A stretch of 64,000 bases of DNA from an uncultured Lachnospiraceae bacterium (GTDB taxonomy: Bacteria > Bacillota > Clostridia > Lachnospirales > Lachnospiraceae): NCBI GenBank assembly GCA_947629525.1, contig CANREB010000009.1, forward strand, positions 1-64,000. Direction: 5' to 3'. Below are positions 33,702 to 43,121 of the stretch, in pieces. Within the stretch, counting starts at the first letter, position 1, and every line of letters starts with the position of its first letter. The notes beneath the pieces are model-generated. The model made no database searches, had not been told where the DNA came from, and worked only from the letters and a program-made list of their open reading frames with translations. The position numbers and the translations under genes were made by a program.

Positions 33702-34997
33702 TTATCCTACTTTTAATTTAAATTTTGTCAATTCCTTATCGGAATCGATTTTTTCTATTATCGCGCCAAGGCTTTGAAGTTTGACTTCAAAATCTTCATA
33801 TCCGCGTTCGATATATTTTATGTCCTCTACCGTGCTTAGTCCCTCAGCCGCAAGGCACGCCAGCACAAGCGCCGCGCCCGCGCGCAGATCCGGGGCTGAA
33901 AGATTAGCGCTTGTAAGACGCTCCACCCCTTCTATTACAGCGGTATTGCCGCCTTCTACCTTTATATTGGCTCCCATCTTCACAAGTTCATCAACATATT
34001 TGAAACGATTGTCAAAAATACTCTCCGTAACGATACTTGTTCCCTCCGCTATACCGAGAGCGACCGTTATCTGCGGCTGCATATCCGTCGGAAATCCCGG
34101 ATATGGCAGTGTCTTTACGTGGGTATTCTCAAGCCTCTTTGAAGCCGTCACACGCACTGCGTCGTCAGACTCCTCTATCTGACATCCCATCTCGATAAGT
34201 TTTGCTGTTATCGACTCCAGATGCTTAGGTATTACATTCTTAACAGTCACATCACCCTTGGTTATCGCCGCACCGAACATAAAGGTTCCCGCCTCTATCT
34301 GATCGGGAATGATCGAGTAATTCGACGCATGAAGTTTCTTTACCCCGTTTATTCTCACCACATCAGTACCGGCACCCTTGATATTAGCACCCATAGAGTT
34401 TAAAAAATTCGCAACATCAACGACATGCGGTTCCTTTGCCGCATTCTCTATAATAGTCTTGCCTTCTGCAAGAACAGCGGCAAGCATAATATTTATGGTC
34501 GCTCCCACGGAAACAGTGTCGAGATATATGTGCGCTCCCTTTAACTGTTTGGCATCTGCAATGATAAGACCATGTTCTATCTTGACCTGTGCCCCGAGCG
34601 CCTTAAACCCTTTGATATGAAGGTCTATCTTTCTGCTTCCGATATTGCATCCGCCCGGAAGTGCCACTTCGGCATGCTTATACTTACCGAGAAGCGCGCC
34701 AAGCAGATAATAAGAAGCCCTTATCTTCTTGATATAGTCATCCTCTATCACAAGTCCCGAAATCATGGAAGCATTTATCCTGACCGTGTGCCTGTCTGTC
34801 CTGTATACCATAACTCCGATACTTTCCATAGCTTGAAGCAGGACATTGATATCCCTGACATCAGGCAGGTTCTCAACAATTGTCATCTCATCGGTCATGA
34901 TAGCCGCAGCCAGCACACCCAGCGCCGCGTTTTTAGCGCCTCCTATTTCTACTTCGCCAACTAATGGGTTTCCGCCTTTAATCGCGTATCGTTCCAT
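33702..34997 (-). CDS. murA: UDP-N-acetylglucosamine 1-carboxyvinyltransferase
   Basis: Catalyses the first committed step of peptidoglycan synthesis, transferring enolpyruvate from PEP to UDP-GlcNAc; the target of fosfomycin. The active-site Cys is present in ALPGGCNIGSRKIDLH. Other signatures are GGAKNAALGVLAAAI, DQIEAGTFM, and PGFPTDMQPQ. Length 431 is slightly longer than the usual 418. Start at MERYAI is set by GAGGTGG upstream. Firmicutes often have two murA genes; I cannot tell which paralogue this is. Confidence 0.95.
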   Translation of the reverse strand: MERYAIKGGNPLVGEVEIGGAKNAALGVLAAAIMTDEMTIVENLPDVRDINVLLQAMESIGVMVYRTDRHTVRINASMISGLVIEDDYIKKIRASYYLLGALLGKYKHAEVALPGGCNIGSRKIDLHIKGFKALGAQVKIEHGLIIADAKQLKGAHIYLDTVSVGATINIMLAAVLAEGKTIIENAAKEPHVVDVANFLNSMGANIKGAGTDVVRINGVKKLHASNYSIIPDQIEAGTFMFGAAITKGDVTVKNVIPKHLESITAKLIEMGCQIEESDDAVRVTASKRLENTHVKTLPYPGFPTDMQPQITVALGIAEGTSIVTESIFDNRFKYVDELVKMGANIKVEGGNTAVIEGVERLTSANLSAPDLRAGAALVLACLAAEGLSTVEDIKYIERGYEDFEVKLQSLGAIIEKIDSDKELTKFKLKVG

Positions 34998-35083
34998 CGT
35001 CCACCTCATCAAATGTTTAAAATTATCGTTCAAATTTCTTAAACTTTACTGATTATATACCTTTTTTAAGGATTTGTAAACAC

Positions 35084-36664
35084 TTATCCGTTAAGATAAT
35101 TCAACGGATTTACCGCGCTTCCGTTAATACGTATCTCAAAATGAATATGCGGTCCTGTAGTTATGCCTGTGTTTCCGCTGAGCGCTATACGCTCACCCTG
35201 CGAAACTCTCTGTCCCGGCTTTACAAGCACTTTGCTCAGATGTCCGTATCGGGTCTGTTTGCCGTCATCGTGATTGATATAGACTGCATATCCGTATCCG
35301 CTTGTCCATCCTGCCGTTACTACCGTACCGGTATTTGATGCCATGACCGTTGTACCGATAGGCGTAGCCCAGTCAATACCCTTATGATATGTCGATGCAC
35401 CCTTAGTCGGCGCGCTTCTTGCGCCAAAACCTGAGCTTAACCGTCCGCCTGAAATAGGCTTGATATAAGTCGGCGGTATCTTCGTACCGCGCTCAACGAC
35501 TTTTGCCACTGCCTCCGCATACACTTCTTCTTTTAATATTTCACGATCTGTCTCGCTGTTATTTTTATATTCTATCAATGCCGCAACTTTGCGCCTGCCT
35601 GCTGAAGGCGCCTGAAGCGTCACTGTCTGCGTGGTATACCATTCGTCATTTGGAATATATTGCACCTCAGCTTCATAGTCCTCGACATATACCTGTTCCT
35701 GAGTCCATATTATCGAAAGATCAGGTTCCGGCACGGTGAGTACAAGCTCCTGCCCGACGCGTATCGTGGTATTCTCATTTTCGAGTGCATCGTTCATAGC
35801 GATAAGCTCTTCCATCGGTATATTATTTTCAAGTGATATCTCCGAAAGCGTGTCGCCCGCAGCCACTTCATATATTACCTGTGTTTCCTGTTCTTTCGTC
35901 ACAAGGTTTACCGCCTCGTCAACTGTTTGAAGTTCGCTTTCCATAAGATACGCTTCCACTACTTCTATAGGATCGGCATACCTAAGTCCCACAAGCCCCT
36001 GTTCGTAGTCCTCAAAATCCCTGTCGCCCGCAGGTTCCAAGTCGGTAAACATAAGCCCGATAGCGTTCTCCACACCTGCCGTAGTCTGTACCGCTTCCTC
36101 CTCGTCCGCGGCTTCACTGCTTATAATATCCGCCTCAAGCACATTCACTTTTCTTTCGCTGTCAAGCGTAAGTTCAACATCATACTTCCCCTCGGGGTCA
36201 TATGGCGCGATCGCCTGCCTAAGCAGTTCATGAACCTCTTCATATGACCCGAGGTTCACGGATACGTCATTTATTTTTACCGTGTATGAACGGTGCAGTG
36301 TTTCTCTTGTGCTGTCTTTCATCACAGCCGCCATATTGGCTATGATATCATCATCGCTGTCAGCAACGCCCCAGATGACTTCCTTTCCTTCCGTCTCAAG
36401 CTGCAAGTCCATAAAGATCAGGTCGTCGCTTCCGATCTCCGCTGCTGCCTGCCGCCTTGCCTTATCTTCAAGTCTCTCAGCCCTGTCCGGTGAGCCGACA
36501 TATCCCACTTCAACTCCGTTTAAGATTACCTTGAAAAAGTTATCTCCGCTTTTTTTGTACAGTTCCAGTGACGGCAGCAGAAATATGCACACAAACAGAG
36601 TGATCAGTGCCGCTTCCATATAGCACAGCTTTAATTTTTTTAAGTATTTATGCTTTTTATCCAT
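35084..36664 (-). CDS. M23 peptidase with LysM and G5 domains
   Basis: A 526-residue envelope protein. After a short charged start comes one membrane anchor (YMEAALITLFVCIFLLPSL, about residues 15-33). LysM lies near 267-311 (YEVAAGDTLSEISLENNIPM), a G5 domain near 320-395 (TVTLQAPSAGRRKVAALIEY) and the M23 metallopeptidase near 420-520 with HKGIDW, YGHLSK and HIHFEIRING, so all zinc ligands and catalytic His are present. It likely cuts peptide cross-links in peptidoglycan from the outer face of the membrane. It lies 86 bp upstream of murA on the same strand. Confidence 0.92.
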   Translation of the reverse strand: MDKKHKYLKKLKLCYMEAALITLFVCIFLLPSLELYKKSGDNFFKVILNGVEVGYVGSPDRAERLEDKARRQAAAEIGSDDLIFMDLQLETEGKEVIWGVADSDDDIIANMAAVMKDSTRETLHRSYTVKINDVSVNLGSYEEVHELLRQAIAPYDPEGKYDVELTLDSERKVNVLEADIISSEAADEEEAVQTTAGVENAIGLMFTDLEPAGDRDFEDYEQGLVGLRYADPIEVVEAYLMESELQTVDEAVNLVTKEQETQVIYEVAAGDTLSEISLENNIPMEELIAMNDALENENTTIRVGQELVLTVPEPDLSIIWTQEQVYVEDYEAEVQYIPNDEWYTTQTVTLQAPSAGRRKVAALIEYKNNSETDREILKEEVYAEAVAKVVERGTKIPPTYIKPISGGRLSSGFGARSAPTKGASTYHKGIDWATPIGTTVMASNTGTVVTAGWTSGYGYAVYINHDDGKQTRYGHLSKVLVKPGQRVSQGERIALSGNTGITTGPHIHFEIRINGSAVNPLNYLNG

Positions 36665-36746
36665 TTTATATCAAATACTCCGCATTCAGGTAAAAAATAT
36701 CGTTCACAACACATCTACCTTACCACACCCCGCCTGTATTGTAAAG

Positions 36747-37688
36747 TTAAATCAGCAAATACACAAAATACGCGGCATACGCGGCGATAAAGATAATGCC
36801 GTCACGCCTTGAAAGTCTGTCGTCGTCTTTTGACAGGATATATAATAGTATAACAGTAGCTATGTTAATTATTCCATCAACGACAAACGATATTGAAAAT
36901 TCTATAGGCGATATCAGAGCAACCGTTCCAAGCACAAAGAGAATGTTAAATACATTGCTGCCGAGGATATTTCCCACAGCTATATCGGCATTCCCTTTCC
37001 TTGCCGCAATGACCGATGTCATAAGCTCGGGAAGCGATGTACCGAAAGCCACTATCGTAAGACCTATAAGCCTGTCGTCCATTCCAAGCATTGACGCTAT
37101 GATCTTGGCATTATCAACAGCCAGATTACTGCCGATCACCACTGCTGCAAGTCCCCCTATGATATATATTATAAGAAGAAACGCGTTTTTCTGCATGACG
37201 GATACTTCTTCTTCGTCACCGCCATCGCCGTTTTTTATCCCTCTCAAAAGATGCACTATAAAAAATATCAGAAGCGCCCAGAATATCACGCCCGCTATCC
37301 TGTTAAGCGAATGGAATGCCATGCCCAACACAACAAGTATGACCGTAATGACAAAATTAAAAGGTATATCAAATTTTATGCTTGATTTTTTGATATTGAG
37401 TGGTACGATAACAGATGCAATTCCAAGGATGAGCAATATGTTCATCAGATTGCTTCCAAGGATATTTCCGATCGCGATACCTGTTGTCCCTCTCAAAGCC
37501 GCCGATATACTTATCGCCGCTTCCGGGGCGCTCGTACCGAACGCTACTATGGTAAGACCTATAACTATCTGCGGGATCTTAAATTTCGCCGCTATACCTG
37601 ATGCGCCGTCAACAAAAAAATCCGCGCCTTTTATCAGTATAACAAACCCCACTATCATTAAAACAACACTTTTTACAGCCAAAAACAT
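36747..37688 (-). CDS. Calcium/sodium antiporter, CaCA (YrbG-like) family
   Basis: A 313-residue membrane exchanger with ten predicted helices. The two inverted alpha repeats are intact: GTSAPEAAISISAALRGTTG with IAIGNILGSNLMNI, and GTSLPELMTSVIAARKGNAD with IAVGNILGSNVFNI. An acidic cytoplasmic loop (GDGGDEEE) separates the halves. Likely exports Ca2+ in exchange for Na+ or H+. It follows telA by 18 bp, so it is probably part of the yceG-telA operon. Confidence 0.92.
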   Translation of the reverse strand: MFLAVKSVVLMIVGFVILIKGADFFVDGASGIAAKFKIPQIVIGLTIVAFGTSAPEAAISISAALRGTTGIAIGNILGSNLMNILLILGIASVIVPLNIKKSSIKFDIPFNFVITVILVVLGMAFHSLNRIAGVIFWALLIFFIVHLLRGIKNGDGGDEEEVSVMQKNAFLLIIYIIGGLAAVVIGSNLAVDNAKIIASMLGMDDRLIGLTIVAFGTSLPELMTSVIAARKGNADIAVGNILGSNVFNILFVLGTVALISPIEFSISFVVDGIINIATVILLYILSKDDDRLSRRDGIIFIAAYAAYFVYLLI

Positions 37689-37706
37689 ATTTTCTCCTCT
37701 TTTCTC

Positions 37707-38780
37707 TTACTTTTGCGAAACGCCGAACTTCTGCTCAAACTCGGCTTTTATAGTCTCAAGCTTTGCCTGATCCTCGATCCGTTGATGCTTAGCTTCTTCC
37801 TGAATCTGCCTCGTCTCATTGATACCGTCCACAATAGTCTTCCATGTACTCTCAAGTGTTTCTATTTTAATCGATGTCCCCGATGCAAGCTGCGCTGTGA
37901 TTTTGGACTGTTCCATAGTGTTCTGCGCATTCCTGATAAGCATTTCGTTTGTCCTCTCATCAAGCGCCGCTATCGCGTCAGCCTGAATACGCTGTCGTTT
38001 GAGCAGTACTGCCTGCGCTATTCCCTGCTTAAACACAGGCAGAGTGATGATGAACGCGGAATTTATCTTGCGGACAAGGTTCATATTGCTGAATTCCATT
38101 GTTTTTATCATAGGAACAGACTGCATCGCAACATTTTCCGCCATCCTCAGATCCTGTATCCTCTGCTCAAGCATAACAAGTGTTTGGCGAAGTGATTGTA
38201 TCTCAAACCTGATGGAACTGTCCCCCGTCCTTTCAAGCTCGCTTTCACGCTGCGCTATGCGCTCCTCAAGTTCCCGGCATACTTTCTCGCCCGCAATTAT
38301 ATATTTGATAAGCTCATGATAATATTTCACATTCGCCTCAAACATATCATCAAGTTTACGGTTTGACTGTTTGATATCGGACTCATACTGCTTTAGCTGC
38401 ACATATATCTTATCGACCTCTTCGCCCATGGTATGGTACTTGGCAATAAGCTTATCAAGCTGTCTTTTCATATTACCGAAAACCTTGTCAAAAAACCCCT
38501 TGTTATCTTTCAGTTCATCAATGTTGAATTTTTCCATTATTTTTGACAGTGCCGTCAGCATGCGGCTTGAATCATCAAGCTGCGTCATATCCATACTGTT
38601 TAAAATAACATCTGATGCTTTTGAGATTTCTTCCGCCGCCTCAGCTCCAAAAGACACGACTGACTCCATATCGCCATAATCTATCGTACCTGCAATCGCT
38701 TTTACCTCCGGCGAGTTCGCAAGTTTTTCGCTCATACGTGTTCTGTCGGCTATAATGTCATAATTTTCCATAGGTTCCAT
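37707..38780 (-). CDS. TelA/YceH toxic anion resistance protein
   Basis: A 357-residue cytoplasmic, largely helical protein of the TelA family (PF05816). Matching segments are IEELKDN-type spacing, MKRQLDKLIAKYHTMGEEVDKI, RELEERIAQRESELE, AENVAMQSVPMIKTMEFSN and the Gln-rich AVLLKRQRIQADAIAALDERT. Family members accompany tellurite and envelope-stress operons and probably act at the membrane; the mechanism is not settled. It begins 3 bp after the yceG stop with GGAGGG before ATG, matching the yceG-yceH order in Bacillus. Confidence 0.9.
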   Translation of the reverse strand: MEPMENYDIIADRTRMSEKLANSPEVKAIAGTIDYGDMESVVSFGAEAAEEISKASDVILNSMDMTQLDDSSRMLTALSKIMEKFNIDELKDNKGFFDKVFGNMKRQLDKLIAKYHTMGEEVDKIYVQLKQYESDIKQSNRKLDDMFEANVKYYHELIKYIIAGEKVCRELEERIAQRESELERTGDSSIRFEIQSLRQTLVMLEQRIQDLRMAENVAMQSVPMIKTMEFSNMNLVRKINSAFIITLPVFKQGIAQAVLLKRQRIQADAIAALDERTNEMLIRNAQNTMEQSKITAQLASGTSIKIETLESTWKTIVDGINETRQIQEEAKHQRIEDQAKLETIKAEFEQKFGVSQK

Positions 38781-38782
38781 GT

Positions 38783-41056
38783 TTAATCCCTCCTCTTAAA
38801 AATTATATCGCGCAGGGAACGCCTCCCGTTTACATTTATCTTTTCAAAATCGGGCACTTCAAGATCATACATATATTCGCCGATCTGATGTTCCTCTATA
38901 ACATTGCCGTTAAAATATTTCTCAACACATCTGTAACCCGTGGGGACAAAAAACACAACGTCAAAACCGACAAGGTTCAAAAAAGCCGCCAAAATACTGT
39001 CCTCAAGCGACAAAATCTCTTCAGATGTATTTATATATATAAGCTTAGGATTAAGCTTTGTAAAATCAAAGCGCTGTATAAGCCTCAGAATACTGCGGTC
39101 CATATTAAGCACGGTAGCTATAATCGTATACTCCGTTCCGTTTTCGTACGTGCCGTCGATCATATTGACATCCAGCAGCATCTGCAGCTTATCAAGTATA
39201 TGTTCCTGTACCTCGTCGCGCAAAAAGCCGTAGCCGTAACTCTTATGCGCCTTAACAGCGTTTTTTTGCAGCTTTTTGTTTCTCAGAAACGATGCCGCCT
39301 CAGACTTAAACGGGTTTTCGTCATCACCGCGTATAAACGGCGCGCCTTTTATAATAACAGTATCGGGTGTTATTAATTTTTTTATTTCGATCCAGTAATC
39401 AGACACTTTGCCGTCCTTAACACCTGATACCTTTGAAAAAATAACCGGCACGGACACTATCGAATCGGTTATGTCAAAGTTTGGTCTGAAACGTATTTCT
39501 TCTTTCCACAGTATAGCAATCTCCTCATATATGGAACGCAGCGTCACCGATATCGCCCGCTGATACTGACGGCTGCGGTACATTCCCGTGTCCTGATACA
39601 TTACATTGTCAAGTTCGCGCTCAGCGTGGTATGCCGCCGTTCCGATCTGCATATTTGAGTTTTCGCGCGGAATGCTGTCAAGCTTTAAATATTCCGTATA
39701 CCGTAATTCATATAGATTATCTGCTTTTAATATGCACTTGTCATTCTTATCCGGTATAAGTATCAAAACATCCACGGGAAGCAGACTGAGCATCTTAACA
39801 AATAACGCTTCGCTCTCCCCCCGGCATCCGCCCAGATATATAAAGCATGAAATATCGGGTGCTTTCCAATTTTTAAACAGCAGGATCTGATAGCGTCTCA
39901 GCCAGCACAGTATGTATGCCGCCTTGTCGGCAAGCCGTTCAACGGTATCGCCCGTTATTTTAGCATTCTCAAGCATAACGTCTATAAATGCCTTTTTCAT
40001 CAGTCTGCAAAGCTCATCATCCGGGTCATATATACTGTTTGCTGACATATTCTCTATCATGCCGTTGAGCGTATCGTAACTGCACCTGTGTATTATCTTA
40101 AGCTCCTCATCTGTCGGCTGCGGTATCTTACGTTCGACGATCACAAATTTCCGCCCGCCCGCTTTAAGCTCCATATAGAATTTATGCAGGTCATTTAAAT
40201 ATGTATATTTATCCTCAACGCCTTTCATCCGTATAAAACAATTGTAAAAAAATCTCGCGTCCGTCCCGCGCTGTTTCGGAATCGTCAGTATATCCGCAAG
40301 TCCTCTGCCGCTTATCCATGCATTGGTACAGTTTATAAGCGACGGCGGTTCTTTATATAATTTACGTGTATCCCGGCGCTCTTGTGCCTTAGTCCTGAGC
40401 CATTTTATGTCAAATCCTCCGGGGAACGCGCTCATCCTCGCTGCTTTAAGTTCATACGAAAGCCCAAGTCCGCCGTCTGCTTCACGGTACGCATCGTCGC
40501 CATCGTATTGTAACAGTACTATATCACAGCCTGCGCCTGACAGTATGGTAAACATCTTAAGTTCATAGCTGCTTATATTCCCCTCATATAATATCTTGGG
40601 AACAGCGCTGCCGCCGAGCGTGTTTGCAATGCGCTCAAAACGGTAATACAGCCAGCACATAAACTTAATATACGCATTTTTGAGGATATTTTCGCCCTTG
40701 CCGTCCTTTTGCATCTGCAAAAGAGTATCATAAACAGCTTCGGCAACATTTTCCCGCCCGCGCTCATCCATCCGGGGAAGCCATTTTTTAAGGTTAAATG
40801 ATATAAAACCGACACTCAGGCGGAAATCCGATCCCATCATATCAACATAATGAGCCAAATCATTCTCGTCGGGATTTTCAAGTTTTCCCTCGATGACCGC
40901 TCCCGACTTCTGTGCCGCCTCATAATATTTCAAAAGAAATTCCATTATTTCATCATTGCAGCCGTTAATTCTGTAAAAATATACATAATCGCCCCTGCGT
41001 TCATCATGCTTTAGGAAAAAATCGTCTAAGCTTTTAAGCGCCCTATGCTCAAACAT
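38783..41056 (-). CDS. yceG: YceG-family protein (tellurite/stress operon component)
   Basis: A 757-residue cytoplasmic protein of the YceG family (PF14266), proposed as part of a 'biosynthetic module' in Ter-type stress operons. Recognisable blocks include LYYRFERIANTLGGSAVPKI, LLQYDGDDAYR, SRQYQRAISVTLRSIYEEIAILWKEE, VPVIFSKVSGVKDGK and AAFLNLVGFDVVFFVPTGY. Bacillus YceG is nearer 540 residues, so this is a long form. I start at MFEHRA because AGGTG lies 12 bases before it; an upstream GTG has poorer spacing. First gene of the yceG-telA-antiporter operon. Confidence 0.85.
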   Translation of the reverse strand: MFEHRALKSLDDFFLKHDERRGDYVYFYRINGCNDEIMEFLLKYYEAAQKSGAVIEGKLENPDENDLAHYVDMMGSDFRLSVGFISFNLKKWLPRMDERGRENVAEAVYDTLLQMQKDGKGENILKNAYIKFMCWLYYRFERIANTLGGSAVPKILYEGNISSYELKMFTILSGAGCDIVLLQYDGDDAYREADGGLGLSYELKAARMSAFPGGFDIKWLRTKAQERRDTRKLYKEPPSLINCTNAWISGRGLADILTIPKQRGTDARFFYNCFIRMKGVEDKYTYLNDLHKFYMELKAGGRKFVIVERKIPQPTDEELKIIHRCSYDTLNGMIENMSANSIYDPDDELCRLMKKAFIDVMLENAKITGDTVERLADKAAYILCWLRRYQILLFKNWKAPDISCFIYLGGCRGESEALFVKMLSLLPVDVLILIPDKNDKCILKADNLYELRYTEYLKLDSIPRENSNMQIGTAAYHAERELDNVMYQDTGMYRSRQYQRAISVTLRSIYEEIAILWKEEIRFRPNFDITDSIVSVPVIFSKVSGVKDGKVSDYWIEIKKLITPDTVIIKGAPFIRGDDENPFKSEAASFLRNKKLQKNAVKAHKSYGYGFLRDEVQEHILDKLQMLLDVNMIDGTYENGTEYTIIATVLNMDRSILRLIQRFDFTKLNPKLIYINTSEEILSLEDSILAAFLNLVGFDVVFFVPTGYRCVEKYFNGNVIEEHQIGEYMYDLEVPDFEKINVNGRRSLRDIIFKRRD

Positions 41057-41170
41057 ACCGTTATATGTCACCTTTCCAATTCTTTGTCAAATGCCTGCCT
41101 TTTGTGATTAAGCATTTTTATCATATCATAAAACAGTAAAACAATCTATCAATATTTGTCAGCGCAACAT

Positions 41171-41209
41171 AAAAACACCGGATTTTCCTTATGGGAAGAT
41201 CCGATGTTT
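41171..41209 (-). terminator. Rho-independent terminator of the flavin reductase gene
   Basis: AAACACCGGAT (41173-41183) pairs with ATCCGATGTTT (41199-41209), one mismatch, with inner TTCC/GGAA pairing. The minus strand ends in TTTTT. The stop codon lies in the stem base. Confidence 0.75.
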
Positions 41210-41768
41210 ATTTTCGTATGCTGTAGCCGAACCTGCCTAAGCTGCTGCCCAGCATAAAATATTCTCCATGCGAATAGACGATTGGCTGTGCATTTTCCAA
41301 ATGAAATCCGCCACGCTCATCCATGTATTTTTCTTCAACCTGCACTGCCACTACTTTAGCCACGAACATGTCATGCGAACCGAGATTTTCCACGCGCTCC
41401 ACCTGACATTCAATATTGACAGGCGACTCAGCTATCGATGGCGCTTTTACCTTTTGTGATGGTATGGGGGTAAGGTTCATTTTCTTCCATTTGTTTACGT
41501 CTCTTCCGCTTTTTACACCGCAGTAATCAGTCGCACGCACCAGTTCTTTCGTAGTGAGATTAATGACAAACTCTCCCGTCTCCATGATCATATGATGCGA
41601 ATAGCGGCTTGGACGCACCGAAATGCTGACCATGGGCGGATTCGTGCATATGGTGCCCGCCCATGCAACCGTTATTATATCCGTCTCTTTGCTGCCATCG
41701 GCGACGCTGACAAGAACCACCGGAAGCGGATAGAGCATATTTCCTGCCTTAAAAGAAATCTTCGACAT
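41208..41768 (-). CDS. Flavin reductase family protein
   Basis: A 186-residue FMN-binding split-barrel protein. Typical family features are LYPLPVVLVSVADG, ITVAWAGTICTNPPMVSISVRPSRYSH and GEFVINLTTKELVRATDYCG. Members reduce flavin or act as flavoredoxins for a partner enzyme; the partner is unknown here. I start at MSKISF, two bases after the upstream stop, because the family begins close to this point. It is the second gene after the coiled-coil membrane protein. Confidence 0.88.
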   Translation of the reverse strand: MSKISFKAGNMLYPLPVVLVSVADGSKETDIITVAWAGTICTNPPMVSISVRPSRYSHHMIMETGEFVINLTTKELVRATDYCGVKSGRDVNKWKKMNLTPIPSQKVKAPSIAESPVNIECQVERVENLGSHDMFVAKVVAVQVEEKYMDERGGFHLENAQPIVYSHGEYFMLGSSLGRFGYSIRK

Positions 41769-41770
41769 AC

Positions 41771-42385
41771 CTAAAACAGCCTTATTCCCATTGCAGTAAG
41801 CAGCGTCAGCACACATACGGCTACCGTGCCTAAAGACACTATTATGGAAACGATGCTTACAGTAACGACAGCGCTGAGTTTTGACTTAATATTTGCGTTC
41901 TCCCGCTCAACCAACTCGCTCTGGCGTTTTATCTCATCAACCACAACTGCCTGTACATTGCGGTAAACCTTTACATTTTCCTTATGTACAAAATCCTCTG
42001 ACTCCTTAAACTTTTCGTCAAGCATACCGTTCATCGTGTCTGCATCGACCGCTTTTTTTTCCTGTTCACGTTCAAGGCGCTCCTGCTCCATACGCGCAAG
42101 CTCCGCTTCACGGTTTCTTGTCTGTTCGTCAGTCAGATCCCTCAGTGTGGTTATAAGCTTTTGTTCATCTTCTTTTAACTCGCCAAACTTCGTGCCATCG
42201 TTTATAAGAGCTTCCATCTTTTCTGAAAGTTCCGCGTTTTGGGAATTGACCCTGCGCATCTCCTGAAGAAGCTTATCATACTCTGAAAGCTGGGCACGCA
42301 TGCGTTTTGAGTCCGCCTCCGAATTTGCTCTTGCTGTCTCCTGCGTACCAAACCTATGGGCAAGCTTGTCTATAAAATTATCCAC
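41771..42385 (-). CDS. Hypothetical tail-anchored coiled-coil protein
   Basis: A 204-residue protein not assigned to a characterised family. Residues 10-150 are strongly helical and charged (EARMEQERLEREQEKK-type), forming a long coiled coil. A single hydrophobic segment near 172-198 (VVTVSIVSIIVSLGTVAVCVL) anchors it at the C-terminus, with only a few residues beyond. This layout suggests a membrane-tethered scaffold on the cytoplasmic side. Start is GTG with AGGAGG upstream. Confidence 0.75.
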   Translation of the reverse strand: MDNFIDKLAHRFGTQETARANSEADSKRMRAQLSEYDKLLQEMRRVNSQNAELSEKMEALINDGTKFGELKEDEQKLITTLRDLTDEQTRNREAELARMEQERLEREQEKKAVDADTMNGMLDEKFKESEDFVHKENVKVYRNVQAVVVDEIKRQSELVERENANIKSKLSAVVTVSIVSIIVSLGTVAVCVLTLLTAMGIRLF

Positions 42386-42555
42386 TGTACTCCTCCTGTC
42401 CTTTATACTACTAAATATTATTTTAACGGATAGCCATATTGTAGCATAAGCGGCTTATTTTTTCAATCTTTTTCCATATTGTTGGTTTTGTAGATTTTGT
42501 ATATATTCATTTTGTTTTCAGTGTCCGCTATATGCACTTTTTACAATATACTTAC

Positions 42556-42577
42556 ACTTTGTTCATACTTTGTTCAT
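42556..42577 (+). repeat. Tandem 11-bp repeat in the gap before the 88-aa gene
   Basis: ACTTTGTTCAT occurs twice with no spacer (42556-42566 and 42567-42577). It lies about 140 bp upstream of the next start codon. It could be a direct-repeat operator one helical turn apart; no convincing -35/-10 pair is seen around it. The rest of 42386-42600 shows nothing I recognise. Confidence 0.5.
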
Positions 42578-42640
42578 ATTCAAATGGTAGTATTTATTTA
42601 TAGCAGATAGGTGATTAAAGATAAATTTTTTCATAATAGC

Positions 42641-42662
42641 CTCGGCACAGAAATGTGTCGGG
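42641..42662 (+). other. GNRA-capped RNA hairpin in a 5' leader
   Basis: CTCGGCACA pairs with TGTGTCGGG (one G-U) around a GAAA tetraloop, a nine-base-pair stem. It lies 57-78 bases upstream of the 88-aa gene. A second small CGCC-TTT-GGCG hairpin lies just before the ribosome binding site. No T-tract follows, so it is not a terminator. Confidence 0.6.
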
Positions 42663-42718
42663 GCACTCCTCATTTTTAGGGGGAATTTTTTTAACCGCCT
42701 TTGGCGTAAGGAGGCAGT

Positions 42719-42985
42719 ATGTTCAGATTATGGGCAAGAATATTTAAAGATAACCGCTTGCTGCGCGATACAGTCATATGCGACGACAGTTCCGACACCA
42801 GGACGCACAAAATTTTTCACGCTCTTGAAAAAGTATGTTACGAATTTGACTTGAGCAGCCCTATTTGGCTCGACTCAACGGTTTCGGAATTTAAAAAACA
42901 CGATAAAGCGCGGTTTCGGGCTGATAATTTTATAGAAACGATAGATTTTGATTATCTCGAAATACAAGTTATTGAAGAAGATTGA
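42719..42985 (+). CDS. Small conserved hypothetical protein
   Basis: An 88-residue basic-then-acidic protein: MFRLWARIFKDNRLLRDTVI, DDSSDTRTHKIFHALEKVCY, EFDLSSPIWLDSTVSEFKKH, ending in acidic EIQVIEED. It resembles small uncharacterised clostridial proteins. No signal or membrane segment. RBS AAGGAGG gives good spacing to ATG. The structured leader in front suggests post-transcriptional control. The next gene has its own promoter. Confidence 0.75.
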   Translation: MFRLWARIFKDNRLLRDTVICDDSSDTRTHKIFHALEKVCYEFDLSSPIWLDSTVSEFKKHDKARFRADNFIETIDFDYLEIQVIEED

Positions 42986-42995
42986 ATATTTACTC

Positions 42996-43024
42996 TTGAC
43001 ATATGCAATAATAAGTCGTAGTAT
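42996..43024 (+). promoter_or_regulatory. Sigma-A promoter of the hemolysin III gene
   Basis: TTGACA (42996-43001), a 17-base spacer and TAGTAT (43019-43024). Transcription starts near 43031 with a leader of about 90 nt that includes a GACTTG/CAAGTC hairpin. Confidence 0.75.
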
Positions 43025-43121
43025 TATAGTTGTTGATAAGTAGTTTTTAAAACTATGTGTTGAAATTTTATTAGTGTTTCGACTTGTTATCAAGTCTGTC
43101 AAACGCAGAATCGAGGTAAAT

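Noticed and set aside
36796-37770. 324-aa plus-strand ORF opposite the CaCA antiporter
   Set aside because: It is a long antisense shadow; the minus strand encodes intact alpha-repeat motifs.
42641-42718. c-di-GMP-I riboswitch before the 88-aa gene
   Set aside because: A GAAA loop is present, but the conserved GEMM core and second paired arm are missing.
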